A DNA stretch of 34,788 bases from an uncultured Pelagibacteraceae bacterium (GCA_902568425.1 CACFQM010000009.1:1-34788); one strand, 5' to 3'. Shown: positions 1 to 10,399, counted from the first letter of the stretch. The notes: generated by a model from the sequence alone, not told the origin. A program made the numbers and translations.

Positions 1-1
1 T

Positions 2-214
2 GCAAAAACACAATATAGTTTTTCAACTGATCCAAAGTTAAAAGGTGCTCCATCAGATCATATTTTGCAAGTAAGAGAAATTAGGTTGTCAAGTGGAGCA
101 GAATTTGTAGTTGTTGTTTGCGGTTCAATAATGACAATGCCTGGACTTCCAAGGACACCAGCAGCGGACTCTATAAAATTAAATAATAAAGGTGAAATAG
201 AAGGTCTTTTCTAA
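2..214 (+). CDS. fhs: Formate--tetrahydrofolate ligase, C-terminal fragment (5' truncated by window edge)
   Basis: Frame-2 translation [70 protein letters not shown]; [15 protein letters not shown] is typical of the Fhs C-terminus. Confidence 0.93.
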   Translation, partial: AKTQYSFSTDPKLKGAPSDHILQVREIRLSSGAEFVVVVCGSIMTMPGLPRTPAADSIKLNNKGEIEGLF

Positions 215-219
215 ATATT

Positions 220-1185
220 TTATTGTCCAGACTCAGTATCTCCAGCACAATTGCCGGTACAGTCTGCCTCTGACTTAGCTTTTTGGGCATCACGATCTGA
301 CTCTGAATATGTGGCAGCTGCCTCTGCTGCTCCCATGCCCTCTCCTAAACCCCCAGCTTCTATATCTGCGGCCATTTCTTGCATTGCAGTATTATGTGCT
401 TCTGCATCAAAAAAATCACTTTTCATTGTTTCTAACGAAGGCATTATATCTTTAGTAAAACCTGAAGCCTTTGCTGCTTCAGAAACTTTTTGTGTTGACT
501 CAGCTATTCCTAGTTTTTCTGCTTCAGCTAGTTGTTTTGCCAGTTCCTCAGGGGAAATTCCTTTTTCTGCGGATTCTATAACCTCAGACTTTATTGAAGG
601 ATTGTCTACTACTGCCTTTGCAATATCTTTTATGTTTAAAGTCTTAATGCCTGAATCGTTAATATTTTTACTTACCTCAAAAAGGTTGAGTCCCTCTTTG
701 TCAACATCTGTCATATCTTTTACCAGTGAGGCTAGTTTATCTTTTTTGTTTTTTTTCATATCAGCTGAAACTTGAAAAATTTCTTCGATCTCTTTGTCTT
801 GTAACTTGCTCATATCTATTACAGATAAATCATTAACAAATTCTTTTGGGACTGAATTATTAATATCGACTAGTGATTTGTCTACAAAATTCAAAGTTTT
901 TTCTGTTATTTCAAGATTTTTGTTTCTAAAATTTTGTTGCGCAAACTCTACAACTACATCCATCTGTTTAATAGCATTATCAATCACTACAAAATTAGAA
1001 GAATTATCAATAGAAAGTGAGTTTAACTGACTTCTAATATCGTTCGTTTCTTTTACAAAGTTTTTGTAACTTTTCTCAAGATCATCATTTGCTTTAACAA
1101 AAAAAGTCGAAAAAATAGAAATTAAAAAAATATAAAATAAAAAATTTGTTAATTTTTTATTTATTTCAAAAAATTTTTTTATCAT
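220..1185 (-). CDS. Predicted secreted/periplasmic protein of unknown function, helical/charged, C-terminal CTGNC motif
   Basis: 321 aa ORF; Lys-rich N-terminus plus hydrophobic stretch (LTNFLFYIFLISIFSTFFVKA) looks like a signal peptide; no family recognised. Confidence 0.75.
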   Translation of the reverse strand: MIKKFFEINKKLTNFLFYIFLISIFSTFFVKANDDLEKSYKNFVKETNDIRSQLNSLSIDNSSNFVVIDNAIKQMDVVVEFAQQNFRNKNLEITEKTLNFVDKSLVDINNSVPKEFVNDLSVIDMSKLQDKEIEEIFQVSADMKKNKKDKLASLVKDMTDVDKEGLNLFEVSKNINDSGIKTLNIKDIAKAVVDNPSIKSEVIESAEKGISPEELAKQLAEAEKLGIAESTQKVSEAAKASGFTKDIMPSLETMKSDFFDAEAHNTAMQEMAADIEAGGLGEGMGAAEAAATYSESDRDAQKAKSEADCTGNCAGDTESGQ

Positions 1186-1186
1186 A

Positions 1187-1843
1187 TTATTTTTTTTCTA
1201 TTTTATTATACAAATCTTCATAATGTTTATTTTTTAGTGCTGTATTAAAATTATTTACTGCTTTTTTATATTTAGATATTAATTTTTCACGTTTTTTCAT
1301 ATCTTTGCTAATCTTTTCTTTTTTTATTTCTCCTTTTTGTAAAAAGTCTCCCATTATCCAGTATCTTTCTATTGCCTCCTCAATACCTGTATTCAAATCC
1401 ATTCCCAGTGATTTTCTCATTTTTTCTCTAGATTTATTTAATTTTATTAGTGAAACTACTTCTTTCCCATTTTTGTTTTTTTCTGGCCAAGATTTAATAA
1501 ATTCTTTAACTTTTTTTTCTTTCAGTTTTAGTTGGTTTAAATAAAATAATTCAAACATTGCTAATGCATATAATTGCTGCCCTGGTTTTCTTTGATGATA
1601 TACTTTAGATCTTTTGAATGTTAAGCTCATTTCCTTCGTTGCCTTGTTAGCCCTACATGTGAAAGTTTTACAATTTGTTCCAAAAAATTTCAACATACCA
1701 TCCGGGTATTTAATTGGCTCAGAAAAAATACCTAATAATTTAATTTCTTCTTCAACTGTCAGTGGACTAGCTGATTCACTAAATAATTTTGATGGTAACA
1801 ATATCCAAAGTCCTAAAAAAATTATAAAAATTTTAATTTTCAT
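1187..1843 (-). CDS. Predicted secreted protein of unknown function
   Basis: 218 aa ORF with signal-peptide-like N-terminus (MKIKIFIIFLGLWILLPSKLFS); CKTFTC cysteine pair; stop is 1 nt upstream of the next start (220..1185). Confidence 0.75.
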   Translation of the reverse strand: MKIKIFIIFLGLWILLPSKLFSESASPLTVEEEIKLLGIFSEPIKYPDGMLKFFGTNCKTFTCRANKATKEMSLTFKRSKVYHQRKPGQQLYALAMFELFYLNQLKLKEKKVKEFIKSWPEKNKNGKEVVSLIKLNKSREKMRKSLGMDLNTGIEEAIERYWIMGDFLQKGEIKKEKISKDMKKREKLISKYKKAVNNFNTALKNKHYEDLYNKIEKK

Positions 1844-1932
1844 TTTTTATTAATTTAAATTTCAGATTTACATCAGAGAGATTATAAAAAAAAGAGTTTT
1901 TTTAATAATTTCTATATATTTTATAAGCTTTT

Positions 1933-2016
1933 TGGTGCGGTCGGAGAGACTCGAACTCTCACGGGAAACCCACACGCCCCTCAAGCGTGCCTGTCTACCA
2001 ATTTCAGCACGACCGC
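1933..2016 (-). tRNA. tRNA-Leu (anticodon GAG), CCA encoded
   Basis: Reverse complement GCGGTCGTGCTGAAATTGGTAGACAGGCACGCTTGAGGGGCGTG...GAGAGTTCGAGTCTCTCCGACCGCACCA; 7-bp acceptor stem, anticodon stem CACGC/GCGTG with loop TTGAGGG, T-arm with GTTCGAGTC, class II variable arm. Confidence 0.95.
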
Positions 2017-2077
2017 ATTAATTTATATGCGACAATAAATGAATGACTTTTTATCTTCAAGTTGATAAATTATTTGT

Positions 2078-3052
2078 ATGTCTTCACAAGAATTAAAGAG
2101 TATATATGAAAAAATTTCATCTGTAGTGCCTGAAATAGAGTGGAAATTTCACGCTCCAATCATAGAAAAAATAAATAGATTAAAAAAAGAAAAAGATGCT
2201 GTAATACTTGCCCATAATTATCAAACACCAGAAATTTATCATGGTGTAGCTGATATTTCAGCTGACTCTCTTGCTCTTGCTTTAGAAGCGGCTAAAACAG
2301 AATCTAGAATTATAGTTTTATGTGGAGTTCATTTTATGGCTGAAACTGCAAAATTAATGAACCCCAGTAAAAAAGTTTTGATACCTGATATGCAAGCTGG
2401 CTGCTCATTAGCAGAGTCAATTACAGGTCAAGATGTAAGAATGCTGAAAGAAAAATATCCAGGTGTTCCAGTAGTATCTTATGTCAATACTTCTGCTGAT
2501 GTAAAAGCAGAAACAGACATATGTTGTACATCTGCAAATGCTGTAAAAGTTGTTGAGTCTTTAGGAACAGATAAAGTAATTTTTCTTCCTGATCATTATC
2601 TTGCAAACTACGTTCAAAAAAATACAAAAGTAAAAATCATTTCATGGCAAGGAACATGTATGGTCCACGAAAAATTTACAGGTAAAGAGGTTGAGGATAT
2701 TAAAAAAGAAAATCCAGGAATTGAAGTTATTGCTCACCCTGAATGCCCACCAGATGTGATAAGTGCTTCTGACTTTGCGGGATCAACATCAAGTATGGTA
2801 AAGTATGTAAAGGAAAAACAACCAAAAAAAGTTTTGTTAGTAACTGAATGTACAATGAGCGACAATGTTCAAGTTGAAAATCCAAACGTTCAATTTGTAA
2901 AACCGTGTAACCTTTGTCCTCATATGAAAAAAATTACTTTAAATAAAATCTATGATTGTTTAAAGAATGAAACCAATGAAATTAAAATTGGTCATAATAT
3001 TGCTGAAATGGCAAGAAAATCTGTTTTGAGAATGGCCGAAATTGGTAGATAA
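2078..3052 (+). CDS. nadA: Quinolinate synthase A
   Basis: 324 aa; [75 protein letters not shown] (Fe-S cysteines). Confidence 0.97.
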   Translation: MSSQELKSIYEKISSVVPEIEWKFHAPIIEKINRLKKEKDAVILAHNYQTPEIYHGVADISADSLALALEAAKTESRIIVLCGVHFMAETAKLMNPSKKVLIPDMQAGCSLAESITGQDVRMLKEKYPGVPVVSYVNTSADVKAETDICCTSANAVKVVESLGTDKVIFLPDHYLANYVQKNTKVKIISWQGTCMVHEKFTGKEVEDIKKENPGIEVIAHPECPPDVISASDFAGSTSSMVKYVKEKQPKKVLLVTECTMSDNVQVENPNVQFVKPCNLCPHMKKITLNKIYDCLKNETNEIKIGHNIAEMARKSVLRMAEIGR

Positions 3053-3058
3053 TTTCGA

Positions 3059-3895
3059 GTGCAAAAAATAAATAATAAATATATTAAATCAATTGTCTAT
3101 CAGGCTTTAAAAGAAGATCGTGAGCCGTCAGGAGATATAACATCAAAAAATATAAATGATAAAAAGGTTTTGGCTAAAATTATTGCTGGTCAAAACTGTA
3201 TTATCGGTGGAATAAATTTTGCAAAGGAGACATTTAAGATTTTAGATAAAAAAATCATTTTTAAATCAAAAATAAAGGACGGAAAAGAAATAAAAAAAGG
3301 TAAAATTATTGCAATATTAAAAGGAAGTGCCAAAAGTATATTGAAAGCTGAAAGAGTTGCGTTAAATTTTATAGGACTCGTTTCTGGTGTTGCGACAATT
3401 ACAAATAAATTTGTAAAAAAAATAAATGGTAAATCTTGTAAAATTTGCTGTACGAGAAAAACCTTACCGAACTTAAGATTAATACAAAAATATGCTGTTA
3501 AATTAGGAGGAGGTATTAATCATAGATTTAACTTGAGTGATGAAATTTTAATTAAAGATAATCATATTGCAGTCGATCAAAATATTAGAAATATTGTTAA
3601 AAAATTGATTAAAAATAAAAAGAGAAAGAAAATTACTGTTGAAGTAGACAACCTTGAACAATTAAAAGAAATTATTGGTTTAAAATTTGATAGAATTTTA
3701 TTTGATAATATGAGTGCTAAAAATTTAAGAAAAGCAGTCAAAATGTCTAAAAGGTATTATGAAACTGAAGCCTCAGGAGGAATAACGCTGAAAAATATTA
3801 AAAAAATTTCATCGACAGGTGTCCATAGAATTTCTATTGGTCAAATTACACATAGCGCTCCTACAGTTGACTGCAAATTAGATTTTATTTCCTAA
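3059..3895 (+). CDS. nadC: Nicotinate-nucleotide pyrophosphorylase (carboxylating); GTG start
   Basis: 278 aa; ALKEDREPSGDITS, RVALNFIGLVSGVAT, CCTRKTLPNLRLIQKYAVKLGGGINHRFNLSDEILIKDNHI, EVEVDN-like and ASGGITLKNI motifs; starts 6 nt after nadA. Confidence 0.96.
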   Translation: MQKINNKYIKSIVYQALKEDREPSGDITSKNINDKKVLAKIIAGQNCIIGGINFAKETFKILDKKIIFKSKIKDGKEIKKGKIIAILKGSAKSILKAERVALNFIGLVSGVATITNKFVKKINGKSCKICCTRKTLPNLRLIQKYAVKLGGGINHRFNLSDEILIKDNHIAVDQNIRNIVKKLIKNKKRKKITVEVDNLEQLKEIIGLKFDRILFDNMSAKNLRKAVKMSKRYYETEASGGITLKNIKKISSTGVHRISIGQITHSAPTVDCKLDFIS

Positions 3896-6545
3896 GTTCA
3901 GCTTGTGCGGCTGCTAACCTTGCAATTGGTACTCTAAAAGGAGAACAAGAGACATAGTTTAATCCTGCTTTAGAACAAAATTCTATACTTTTAGGATCGC
4001 CTCCATGTTCACCACAAATTCCAAGTTTAAGTTTTTTGTTATCCTTTCTTCCTCTTTCAGTGGCAATTTTTACTAATTCACCTACCCCATCTTTATCAAT
4101 ACTTACGAAAGGATCTGTATCGAAAATTTTGTGATCGATATAATCATTTAAAAATTTTCCTGAATCATCTCGACTTATACCATAAGTAGTTTGTGTTAAA
4201 TCATTTGTTCCAAAGCTAAAAAAGTCAGCATGTTTCGAGATCGGTGCTGCTCTGAGTGCAGCCCTTGGTAGCTCAATCATTGTACCAACAAAGTAATCAA
4301 TTTTAATATTATTTTCTTTTTGAACTTTATCAGCAACCTTATTTACTAGTTTTCTCATTATTCCAAGCTCATCTTCTGTTGAAACAAGAGGTATCATAAT
4401 TTCTGGTATTATAGATTGAACTTTTTCTTTTTTGCATTCAATAAGCGCTGTGAATATTGCTTTACATTGCATTTCGTATATTTCGGGGAACGATATACCT
4501 AATCTGCATCCCCTATGACCGAGCATAGGATTCAATTCGTGAAGTTCGGCTACTCTATCTTTAATTTCCTTAACACCTAAATTAAGTGATCTAGCAAGAT
4601 CTTCCATATCTTTATCTGTTTTTGGAAGAAATTCATGTAGTGGGGGATCTAAAAGTCTAACAGTTACTGGTAGACCTTTCATGATTTTAAAAATTTCTTT
4701 AAAATCATTTTTCTGATGAGGTAATAATTTTTCTAAAGCAACTTTCCTACCATCTAAATCCTTCGATACGATCATTTGTCTAACAGACAAGATTCTCTCT
4801 TCTTCAAAAAACATATGTTCGGTTCTACATAAGCCAATACCCTCTGCACCAAAGCTTCTTGCTACTTTAGTGTCTTGTGGTGTTTCTGAATTAGTTCTAA
4901 TTTTTAATTTTCTAAAATCATCTGCCCACTTCATAATTGTTGAAAAATATCCTGATATGTCTGGTTTAACAGTTGGTACTACTCCTTGCATCACTCTACC
5001 TGATCCACCATCTATAGTAATAGTATCACCTTCTTTAATAACTAAATCACCAACTTTAAATTCTTTACTTTCATAATCTATGTTGATTTCTGCTGAGCCT
5101 GAAACACAAGGCCTACCCATTCCCCTGGCAACTACAGCAGCGTGACTTGTCATTCCGCCTCGTGCAGTAAGAATACCTTTTGATGCATGCATTCCATGAA
5201 TATCCTCGGGCGATGTTTCTACTCTCACCAGAATTGTATCCTCTTTTTGATTTTGCATTCTCTCAGCTTCATCAGCTGTAAAAACAACTTTTCCACTAGC
5301 AGCACCTGGAGATGCAGGCAAACCTTTTGCTATTATTTTTTTTTCAACTTTATCATCTAATGTGGGGTGTAAAAGTGTGTCAAGTGTGTTTGGGTCTATT
5401 CTTAAAATTGCATCTTTTTTTGTTATCAATTTTTCTTTAACCATATCTACTGCAATTTTTATAGCAGCATTTGCAGTACGTTTTCCATTTCGAGTTTGTA
5501 ACATCCATAATTTTTTATTTTCAACTGTGAACTCTATATCTTGCATGTCTTTATAATGCTTTTCTAATTTTACGAAAATTTTTTTTAATTCAGTAAAAAC
5601 TTTTGGCATAGTTTCTTCCATTGATTTTTCTTTAACACCAGCTTTCTCTCTTGCTCTCTTCGTTATGTATCTCGGGGTCCTACTACCTGCTACAACATCC
5701 TCTCCTTGAGCATTGATCAAGTATTCTCCAAAAAATTTATTTTCACCAGTAGACGGATTTCTCGTAAAAGCTACACCCGTAGCGCAATCATTACCCATAT
5801 TTCCAAATACCATAGACTGAACATTAACTGCTGTACCCCAATCTCCAGGTATTTGATTTAATTTCCTATAGGTCCTTGCTCTTTTACTTTCCCAGGATAA
5901 AAACACAGCATTAATTGCGCCAAATAATTGTTCATCAACATCTTGAGGAAAATTTTTATTAGTTTTTTCCTTAATTAATTTTTTAAAGTTATTAATTAAA
6001 CCTTCCCAATCCTCTGAATTGAGTTCAGTGTCTTGTAGAACACCCTTTGTTAATTTATAATTATCAATCATCTCTTCAAAGTGGTGTGTTTCAACACCCA
6101 TTACAACATTAGCGTACATTTGAATAAATCTTCTGTAACTATCTTTGGCAAATCTATCATTTGCTGTTTTTTTTGATAGAGCTTCTACTGTCTTGTCGTT
6201 AAGACCTAAATTAAGAATAGTGTCCATCATTCCGGGCATAGAAACTCTTGAACCAGATCTCACAGATATCAACAAAGGATTGTTGTTATCACCAAAGTTT
6301 TTCTTAGTCTTTGCTTCAATCTTTTTTAATTCTTTTTTTATCTCAATCTTAATTTTTTTATTTAATTTTTTATTACTCTTATAAAAAATTTCACACATCT
6401 TAGTTGAAATTGTAAAACCTGGAGGTACTGGCAATCCAAGTCTTGCCATTTCAGCTAGATTAGAACCTTTACCACCTAAAATATTTCTTGAATTGGGTAT
6501 TTTTTTTGCTTTTTTATCACCAAAACCAAATATTAACTTTGACAT
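3885..6545 (-). CDS. ppdK: Pyruvate, phosphate dikinase
   Basis: 886 aa; GGKGSNLAEMARLGLPVPPGFTIS, GGMTSHAAVVARGMGRPCVSG phosphohistidine domain, GTNDLTQTTYGISRDD, GICGEHGGDPKSIEFC. Confidence 0.97.
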   Translation of the reverse strand: MSKLIFGFGDKKAKKIPNSRNILGGKGSNLAEMARLGLPVPPGFTISTKMCEIFYKSNKKLNKKIKIEIKKELKKIEAKTKKNFGDNNNPLLISVRSGSRVSMPGMMDTILNLGLNDKTVEALSKKTANDRFAKDSYRRFIQMYANVVMGVETHHFEEMIDNYKLTKGVLQDTELNSEDWEGLINNFKKLIKEKTNKNFPQDVDEQLFGAINAVFLSWESKRARTYRKLNQIPGDWGTAVNVQSMVFGNMGNDCATGVAFTRNPSTGENKFFGEYLINAQGEDVVAGSRTPRYITKRAREKAGVKEKSMEETMPKVFTELKKIFVKLEKHYKDMQDIEFTVENKKLWMLQTRNGKRTANAAIKIAVDMVKEKLITKKDAILRIDPNTLDTLLHPTLDDKVEKKIIAKGLPASPGAASGKVVFTADEAERMQNQKEDTILVRVETSPEDIHGMHASKGILTARGGMTSHAAVVARGMGRPCVSGSAEINIDYESKEFKVGDLVIKEGDTITIDGGSGRVMQGVVPTVKPDISGYFSTIMKWADDFRKLKIRTNSETPQDTKVARSFGAEGIGLCRTEHMFFEEERILSVRQMIVSKDLDGRKVALEKLLPHQKNDFKEIFKIMKGLPVTVRLLDPPLHEFLPKTDKDMEDLARSLNLGVKEIKDRVAELHELNPMLGHRGCRLGISFPEIYEMQCKAIFTALIECKKEKVQSIIPEIMIPLVSTEDELGIMRKLVNKVADKVQKENNIKIDYFVGTMIELPRAALRAAPISKHADFFSFGTNDLTQTTYGISRDDSGKFLNDYIDHKIFDTDPFVSIDKDGVGELVKIATERGRKDNKKLKLGICGEHGGDPKSIEFCSKAGLNYVSCSPFRVPIARLAAAQAELRK

Positions 6546-8599
6546 TAATTACCTTCCAATTTTGAAAAATCTATAAAAGTATTAAATGTAGAACAGAGTC
6601 TTTGCAAGAGTTCTAATCTATTGTTTTTAATATCGTTATTTTCATCATTTACCTTTACATTATCAAAAAACTTGTCAGTGGGTAACTTGGCATCCGACAA
6701 AAGTTTAAGGTGATTCTCATAACTTTCTTTCCTCTCCTTATAAGTAAAAGCTTTTCTTATATCGTTAATTTTATCAAATAATTCTTTTTCCTCGTCCTGT
6801 TTAAAAAGAACTGCATCAGGACCAGATTTTGATATGTTTTTTTCTCTATCAATAATATTGTATGCTCTTTTGTAAGTTGAAACTGCATTTTTTCCAAGAT
6901 CTTTTGATATAAATTTATTCATCACAAGTGTTTTTTTGTATAGCTCAAGAAAATTATCATTAGTATGTGAACTTAATGAAGCTTCAATTATATCAGGTCT
7001 CACTCTTTTTTCTTTTAATATATTTTTCATACGATCTCTGAAAAAATTAATTAATTCTAAATGTGTATTCTTATTTACATCTTTAACACCTTGTTCAGTA
7101 TAAAACTTTATTAAGTAATCTATCAAGTCTCTAAGACCAACGGTCAGATTATTTTCAATAATAGTTCTTAATAATCCTATAGCTGACCTTCTTAAGGCAA
7201 AAGGATCTTTTGAACTTGTTGGTTTTTCATTTATTAAAAAGAAACCAACAAGTGTATCTAATTTATCTATTATCGATAGACCATAACTGATTGGTTTTTT
7301 TGGCACCGTTGAAGAAATACTAATTGGTAAATAATGTTCACTAACAGCTCGAGATACTTCTTCTTCAAATCCTTGATTGGCAGCAAAATACTTGCCCATA
7401 ATTCCTTGTAATTCTGGAAATTCTCCGACTAAACCCGAAACTAAATCAGATTTACAAATAGATGCCGCTATCTCAAGTTTTTCTTTTTTAATATCAAGTT
7501 GGTCTGAAATAAAGTAAGCCATCTTTCTTAATCTTTGTGTTTTATCATAAAGTGATCCTAAATTTTCATAAAATGTAATTTCTTTTAGTTTATTAATCTG
7601 TTTGATTAAATTTAAAGATTTATCTTTCTCCCAAAAGAAACTAGCATCAGAAAGTCTTGCGTCGACTACCCTTTCATTTCCTACTTTGATCACTTTTTTT
7701 TCATCCTTTTTATTTGCAACAACAATAAAATCGTTGCTTATTCTGTCTCTATGATCAACCAAAGTAAAATACCTTTGATGAGTTTGAAGAGTAGACCTAA
7801 TGACCTCAGGGGGTAATTTTAAATAACTTTTATCAAATTGAGCAACTAATATGTTTGGATTATCAACTAAATTAGTTACTTCGGTAAGTAAAGTTTGGTC
7901 AATAAAAACTTTAAAAGATTTTTTTTTACATATTGATGAAATTTTATCGTTAATAAATTTTTCACGTTCTCTATGATCAAGCATTATTGAATTACTTTTT
8001 AAAATTTTGTTATACTCAGAAAAATTATTAATTTTTTTTGGTGTTATTGAGTAATTTTCCTCTATTTGTGTAAAATTTGAAGTCTCAAGGTGTTGATAGT
8101 TGAATTTAAGAACTTTTTTTCCAAAAATGGCTAAAATTGATCTTAGTGGTCTACCCCAACTCATTTCATGGTCAGACCATTTCATTGATTTTTTCCAAGA
8201 TATTTCGTTAAGAGATTTTAATATGCATTTAATTAATTCTTCTTCACTATTAATTTCTTTTCCTTTTATTTTAACAAAATAAAAATTTCCTTTGTCTGTT
8301 TTTTTTTCATATAGTTCACTTAAGCTAACAAATCTTGATTTTGTAAAGTTTTCTAGAACTTTTTCAGGTACACCAACTTTTGGGCCTTTTATTTCAGCTG
8401 GTAAAATTTTAATTGTATCAGGTAATTCAGAAATATGTACGACTATTCTTGTTGGAGTAGAATAGACCTCAAAGTTTTTATATTTTATGTTTGCTTCAGA
8501 TAGTTTTTCTTCTAAAAGTTTTTGAAATTGTTTTCTAGTGCTTATTTGAAGGTTTGGTGGTATTTCCTCGCTAAAAAATTCAATTAAAAGTTCAGACAT
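6545..8599 (-). CDS. glyS: Glycyl-tRNA synthetase beta subunit (start revised from ORF-track 8623 to 8599)
   Basis: Starts [57 protein letters not shown] at 8599 overlaps the glyQ stop (TAATG). Confidence 0.96.
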   Translation of the reverse strand: MSELLIEFFSEEIPPNLQISTRKQFQKLLEEKLSEANIKYKNFEVYSTPTRIVVHISELPDTIKILPAEIKGPKVGVPEKVLENFTKSRFVSLSELYEKKTDKGNFYFVKIKGKEINSEEELIKCILKSLNEISWKKSMKWSDHEMSWGRPLRSILAIFGKKVLKFNYQHLETSNFTQIEENYSITPKKINNFSEYNKILKSNSIMLDHREREKFINDKISSICKKKSFKVFIDQTLLTEVTNLVDNPNILVAQFDKSYLKLPPEVIRSTLQTHQRYFTLVDHRDRISNDFIVVANKKDEKKVIKVGNERVVDARLSDASFFWEKDKSLNLIKQINKLKEITFYENLGSLYDKTQRLRKMAYFISDQLDIKKEKLEIAASICKSDLVSGLVGEFPELQGIMGKYFAANQGFEEEVSRAVSEHYLPISISSTVPKKPISYGLSIIDKLDTLVGFFLINEKPTSSKDPFALRRSAIGLLRTIIENNLTVGLRDLIDYLIKFYTEQGVKDVNKNTHLELINFFRDRMKNILKEKRVRPDIIEASLSSHTNDNFLELYKKTLVMNKFISKDLGKNAVSTYKRAYNIIDREKNISKSGPDAVLFKQDEEKELFDKINDIRKAFTYKERKESYENHLKLLSDAKLPTDKFFDNVKVNDENNDIKNNRLELLQRLCSTFNTFIDFSKLEGN

Positions 8600-9480
8600 T
8601 ATCTTTGTTGATTTTCTAACCAACCTGATCCGGCTCCTTTTGCTAATTCTCGAATTCTATTTATATAACCAGTTCTCTCTGCAACTGCAATTACACCTCT
8701 TGCATCTAATAAATTAAAAATATGACTAGCTTTTAAACATTGATCGTAAGCTGGCAAGGGAAGTTTTTGTTCTAGAAGATTTTTACATTCTTGTTCTGCG
8801 ATTTCAAAATTTTTGAGTAGAGAGTCGGTGTTTGCTTGGTCAAAATTATACGTGGAGAATTCTTTTTCTGACTGAAGATAAACATCTCCATATTTTACTC
8901 CATTATCATTCCAATCAATATCAAATACATTTTTCTTTTCTTGTACAAACATGCAAATTCTCTCTAAGCCATATGTTAGCTCCACCGATATTGGTTTGCA
9001 TTCTATTCCTGTCATCTTTTGAAAATAAGTAAATTGCGTAATTTCCATTCCATCACACCATACTTCCCAACCTAAACCTGCGGCTCCTAAAGTTGGACTC
9101 TCCCAATCATCTTCAACAAATCTTATATCGTGCTCTTTAGAGTCTATACCAATAGCCATAAGACTTTTTAAATATAGTTGTTTAATATCTTTTGGAGATG
9201 GTTTTATTATAACCTGAAATTGATAATAGTGTTGTAGTCGGTTTGGATTTTTTCCATATCTTCCATCTGTTGGTCTTCTTGATGGTTGAACGTAAGCTGC
9301 TTTCCAAGGTTTTGGTCCTAGTGATCGCAGAGTAGTTGCAGGATGAAAAGTGCCAGCTCCAACTTCTAAATCATAAGGTTGTAAAATAATGCAACCTTGT
9401 TTGTCCCAAAATTTTTGTAAATTAAAAATCAAATTTTGAAATGATAAAACTGTATTTTTCTTTTTAGTTTTTTTTGGCAT
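8599..9480 (-). CDS. glyQ: Glycyl-tRNA synthetase alpha subunit
   Basis: 293 aa; [84 protein letters not shown]. Confidence 0.98.
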   Translation of the reverse strand: MPKKTKKKNTVLSFQNLIFNLQKFWDKQGCIILQPYDLEVGAGTFHPATTLRSLGPKPWKAAYVQPSRRPTDGRYGKNPNRLQHYYQFQVIIKPSPKDIKQLYLKSLMAIGIDSKEHDIRFVEDDWESPTLGAAGLGWEVWCDGMEITQFTYFQKMTGIECKPISVELTYGLERICMFVQEKKNVFDIDWNDNGVKYGDVYLQSEKEFSTYNFDQANTDSLLKNFEIAEQECKNLLEQKLPLPAYDQCLKASHIFNLLDARGVIAVAERTGYINRIRELAKGAGSGWLENQQR

Positions 9481-10293
9481 TTATAAACCAAATTTTTGCC
9501 ACAGAGCTCTCTCTTCTATAACACTCACTACATTGTCAACTTGATTATCTAGTGAGGAAGATAATCTTTTTGCTAAAAAACCTTTTTGTTTTTCAAACTT
9601 TTTAATTTCAATATTTTCTCCAAATTTTTCTCTCAATATTTGTTCTGCATTTCCAATGCCATCTATAAGTCCCAATTTTAAAGAAGTTGAACCTGACCAA
9701 AATTCTCCTGTAAAAGTATTATTTTTATCTGGATCTTTAAGTTTAGATCCACGACTTTTTTTTACTAAGTTTATGAAGTCTGAGTGTAGTTCTAACTGTA
9801 ATTTTTTAATTCTCTCAATATCTTCAGGTTTCTCCTCTTTGAAGGGATCCAAAGTGCTTTTATTTTTTCCAGCAGTATATACTCTTCTTTGAACTCCTAA
9901 TCTTTTGATAGCATCCTGGAACCCAAAAGATGCAGAAATAACTCCGATTGATCCAACTATTGAACTAGAGTTTGCATAAATCTCATCACCTGCACAAGCG
10001 ATTAAATAACCCCCTGAGGCTGCAACATCTTCTGCAAAAACAATTACTTTTTTATTATTTTTTTTTGCAAGTTGTCTTATGTAATCATGAATTAAATGTG
10101 ATTGAACCGGTGACCCTCCGGGTGAGTTAATTGATATTGCTATACTCTTAGCTTTTTTAAATGAAAATGCTTTTTTAATAATCTCTTGTTGGCCAGAAAA
10201 ATCTATACCTTGCCTAAATCGTCCAGCTGATCCAATGACTCCAGCTAGCCTAATATGTGGAACAATGATTTTTTTTTTAAAAAATGAAAACAT
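9481..10293 (-). CDS. Peptidase S49 (SppA/SohB-like); ATG start at 10293 preferred over upstream TTG at 10314
   Basis: INSPGGSPVQSHLIHDYIR, DVAASGGYLIACAGDEIYANSSSIVGSIGVISASFGFQDAIKRLG: serine-lysine catalytic region of S49 family. Confidence 0.9.
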   Translation of the reverse strand: MFSFFKKKIIVPHIRLAGVIGSAGRFRQGIDFSGQQEIIKKAFSFKKAKSIAISINSPGGSPVQSHLIHDYIRQLAKKNNKKVIVFAEDVAASGGYLIACAGDEIYANSSSIVGSIGVISASFGFQDAIKRLGVQRRVYTAGKNKSTLDPFKEEKPEDIERIKKLQLELHSDFINLVKKSRGSKLKDPDKNNTFTGEFWSGSTSLKLGLIDGIGNAEQILREKFGENIEIKKFEKQKGFLAKRLSSSLDNQVDNVVSVIEERALWQKFGL

Positions 10294-10372
10294 ATGATTA
10301 AAGGTTAATAACAATTCTTATATCAGCACATAAATTAAATTGAAATATAAATTACGCTACTCTTGGTTGAAA

Positions 10373-10399
10373 TTGACATGCGTCACAGAGGTCTAAAAT
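10373..10399 (+). promoter_or_regulatory. Possible sigma70-type promoter for the polyprenyl synthase gene
   Basis: TTGACA at 10373-10378 followed by TAAAAT at 10394-10399 (15-nt spacer, shorter than the 17-nt optimum), inside the largest non-coding gap (10294-10440). Confidence 0.3.

Noticed and set aside
251-775. 174-aa plus-strand ORF
   Set aside because: Antisense to the 321-aa secreted protein; Ser/Ala-rich composition typical of a mirror frame; no recognisable motif
1861-1932. AAAAAAAGAGTTTTTTT near-palindrome downstream of tRNA-Leu as a terminator
   Set aside because: Only A/T pairs with a 3-nt loop in an AT-rich gap; expected by chance and too weak to call
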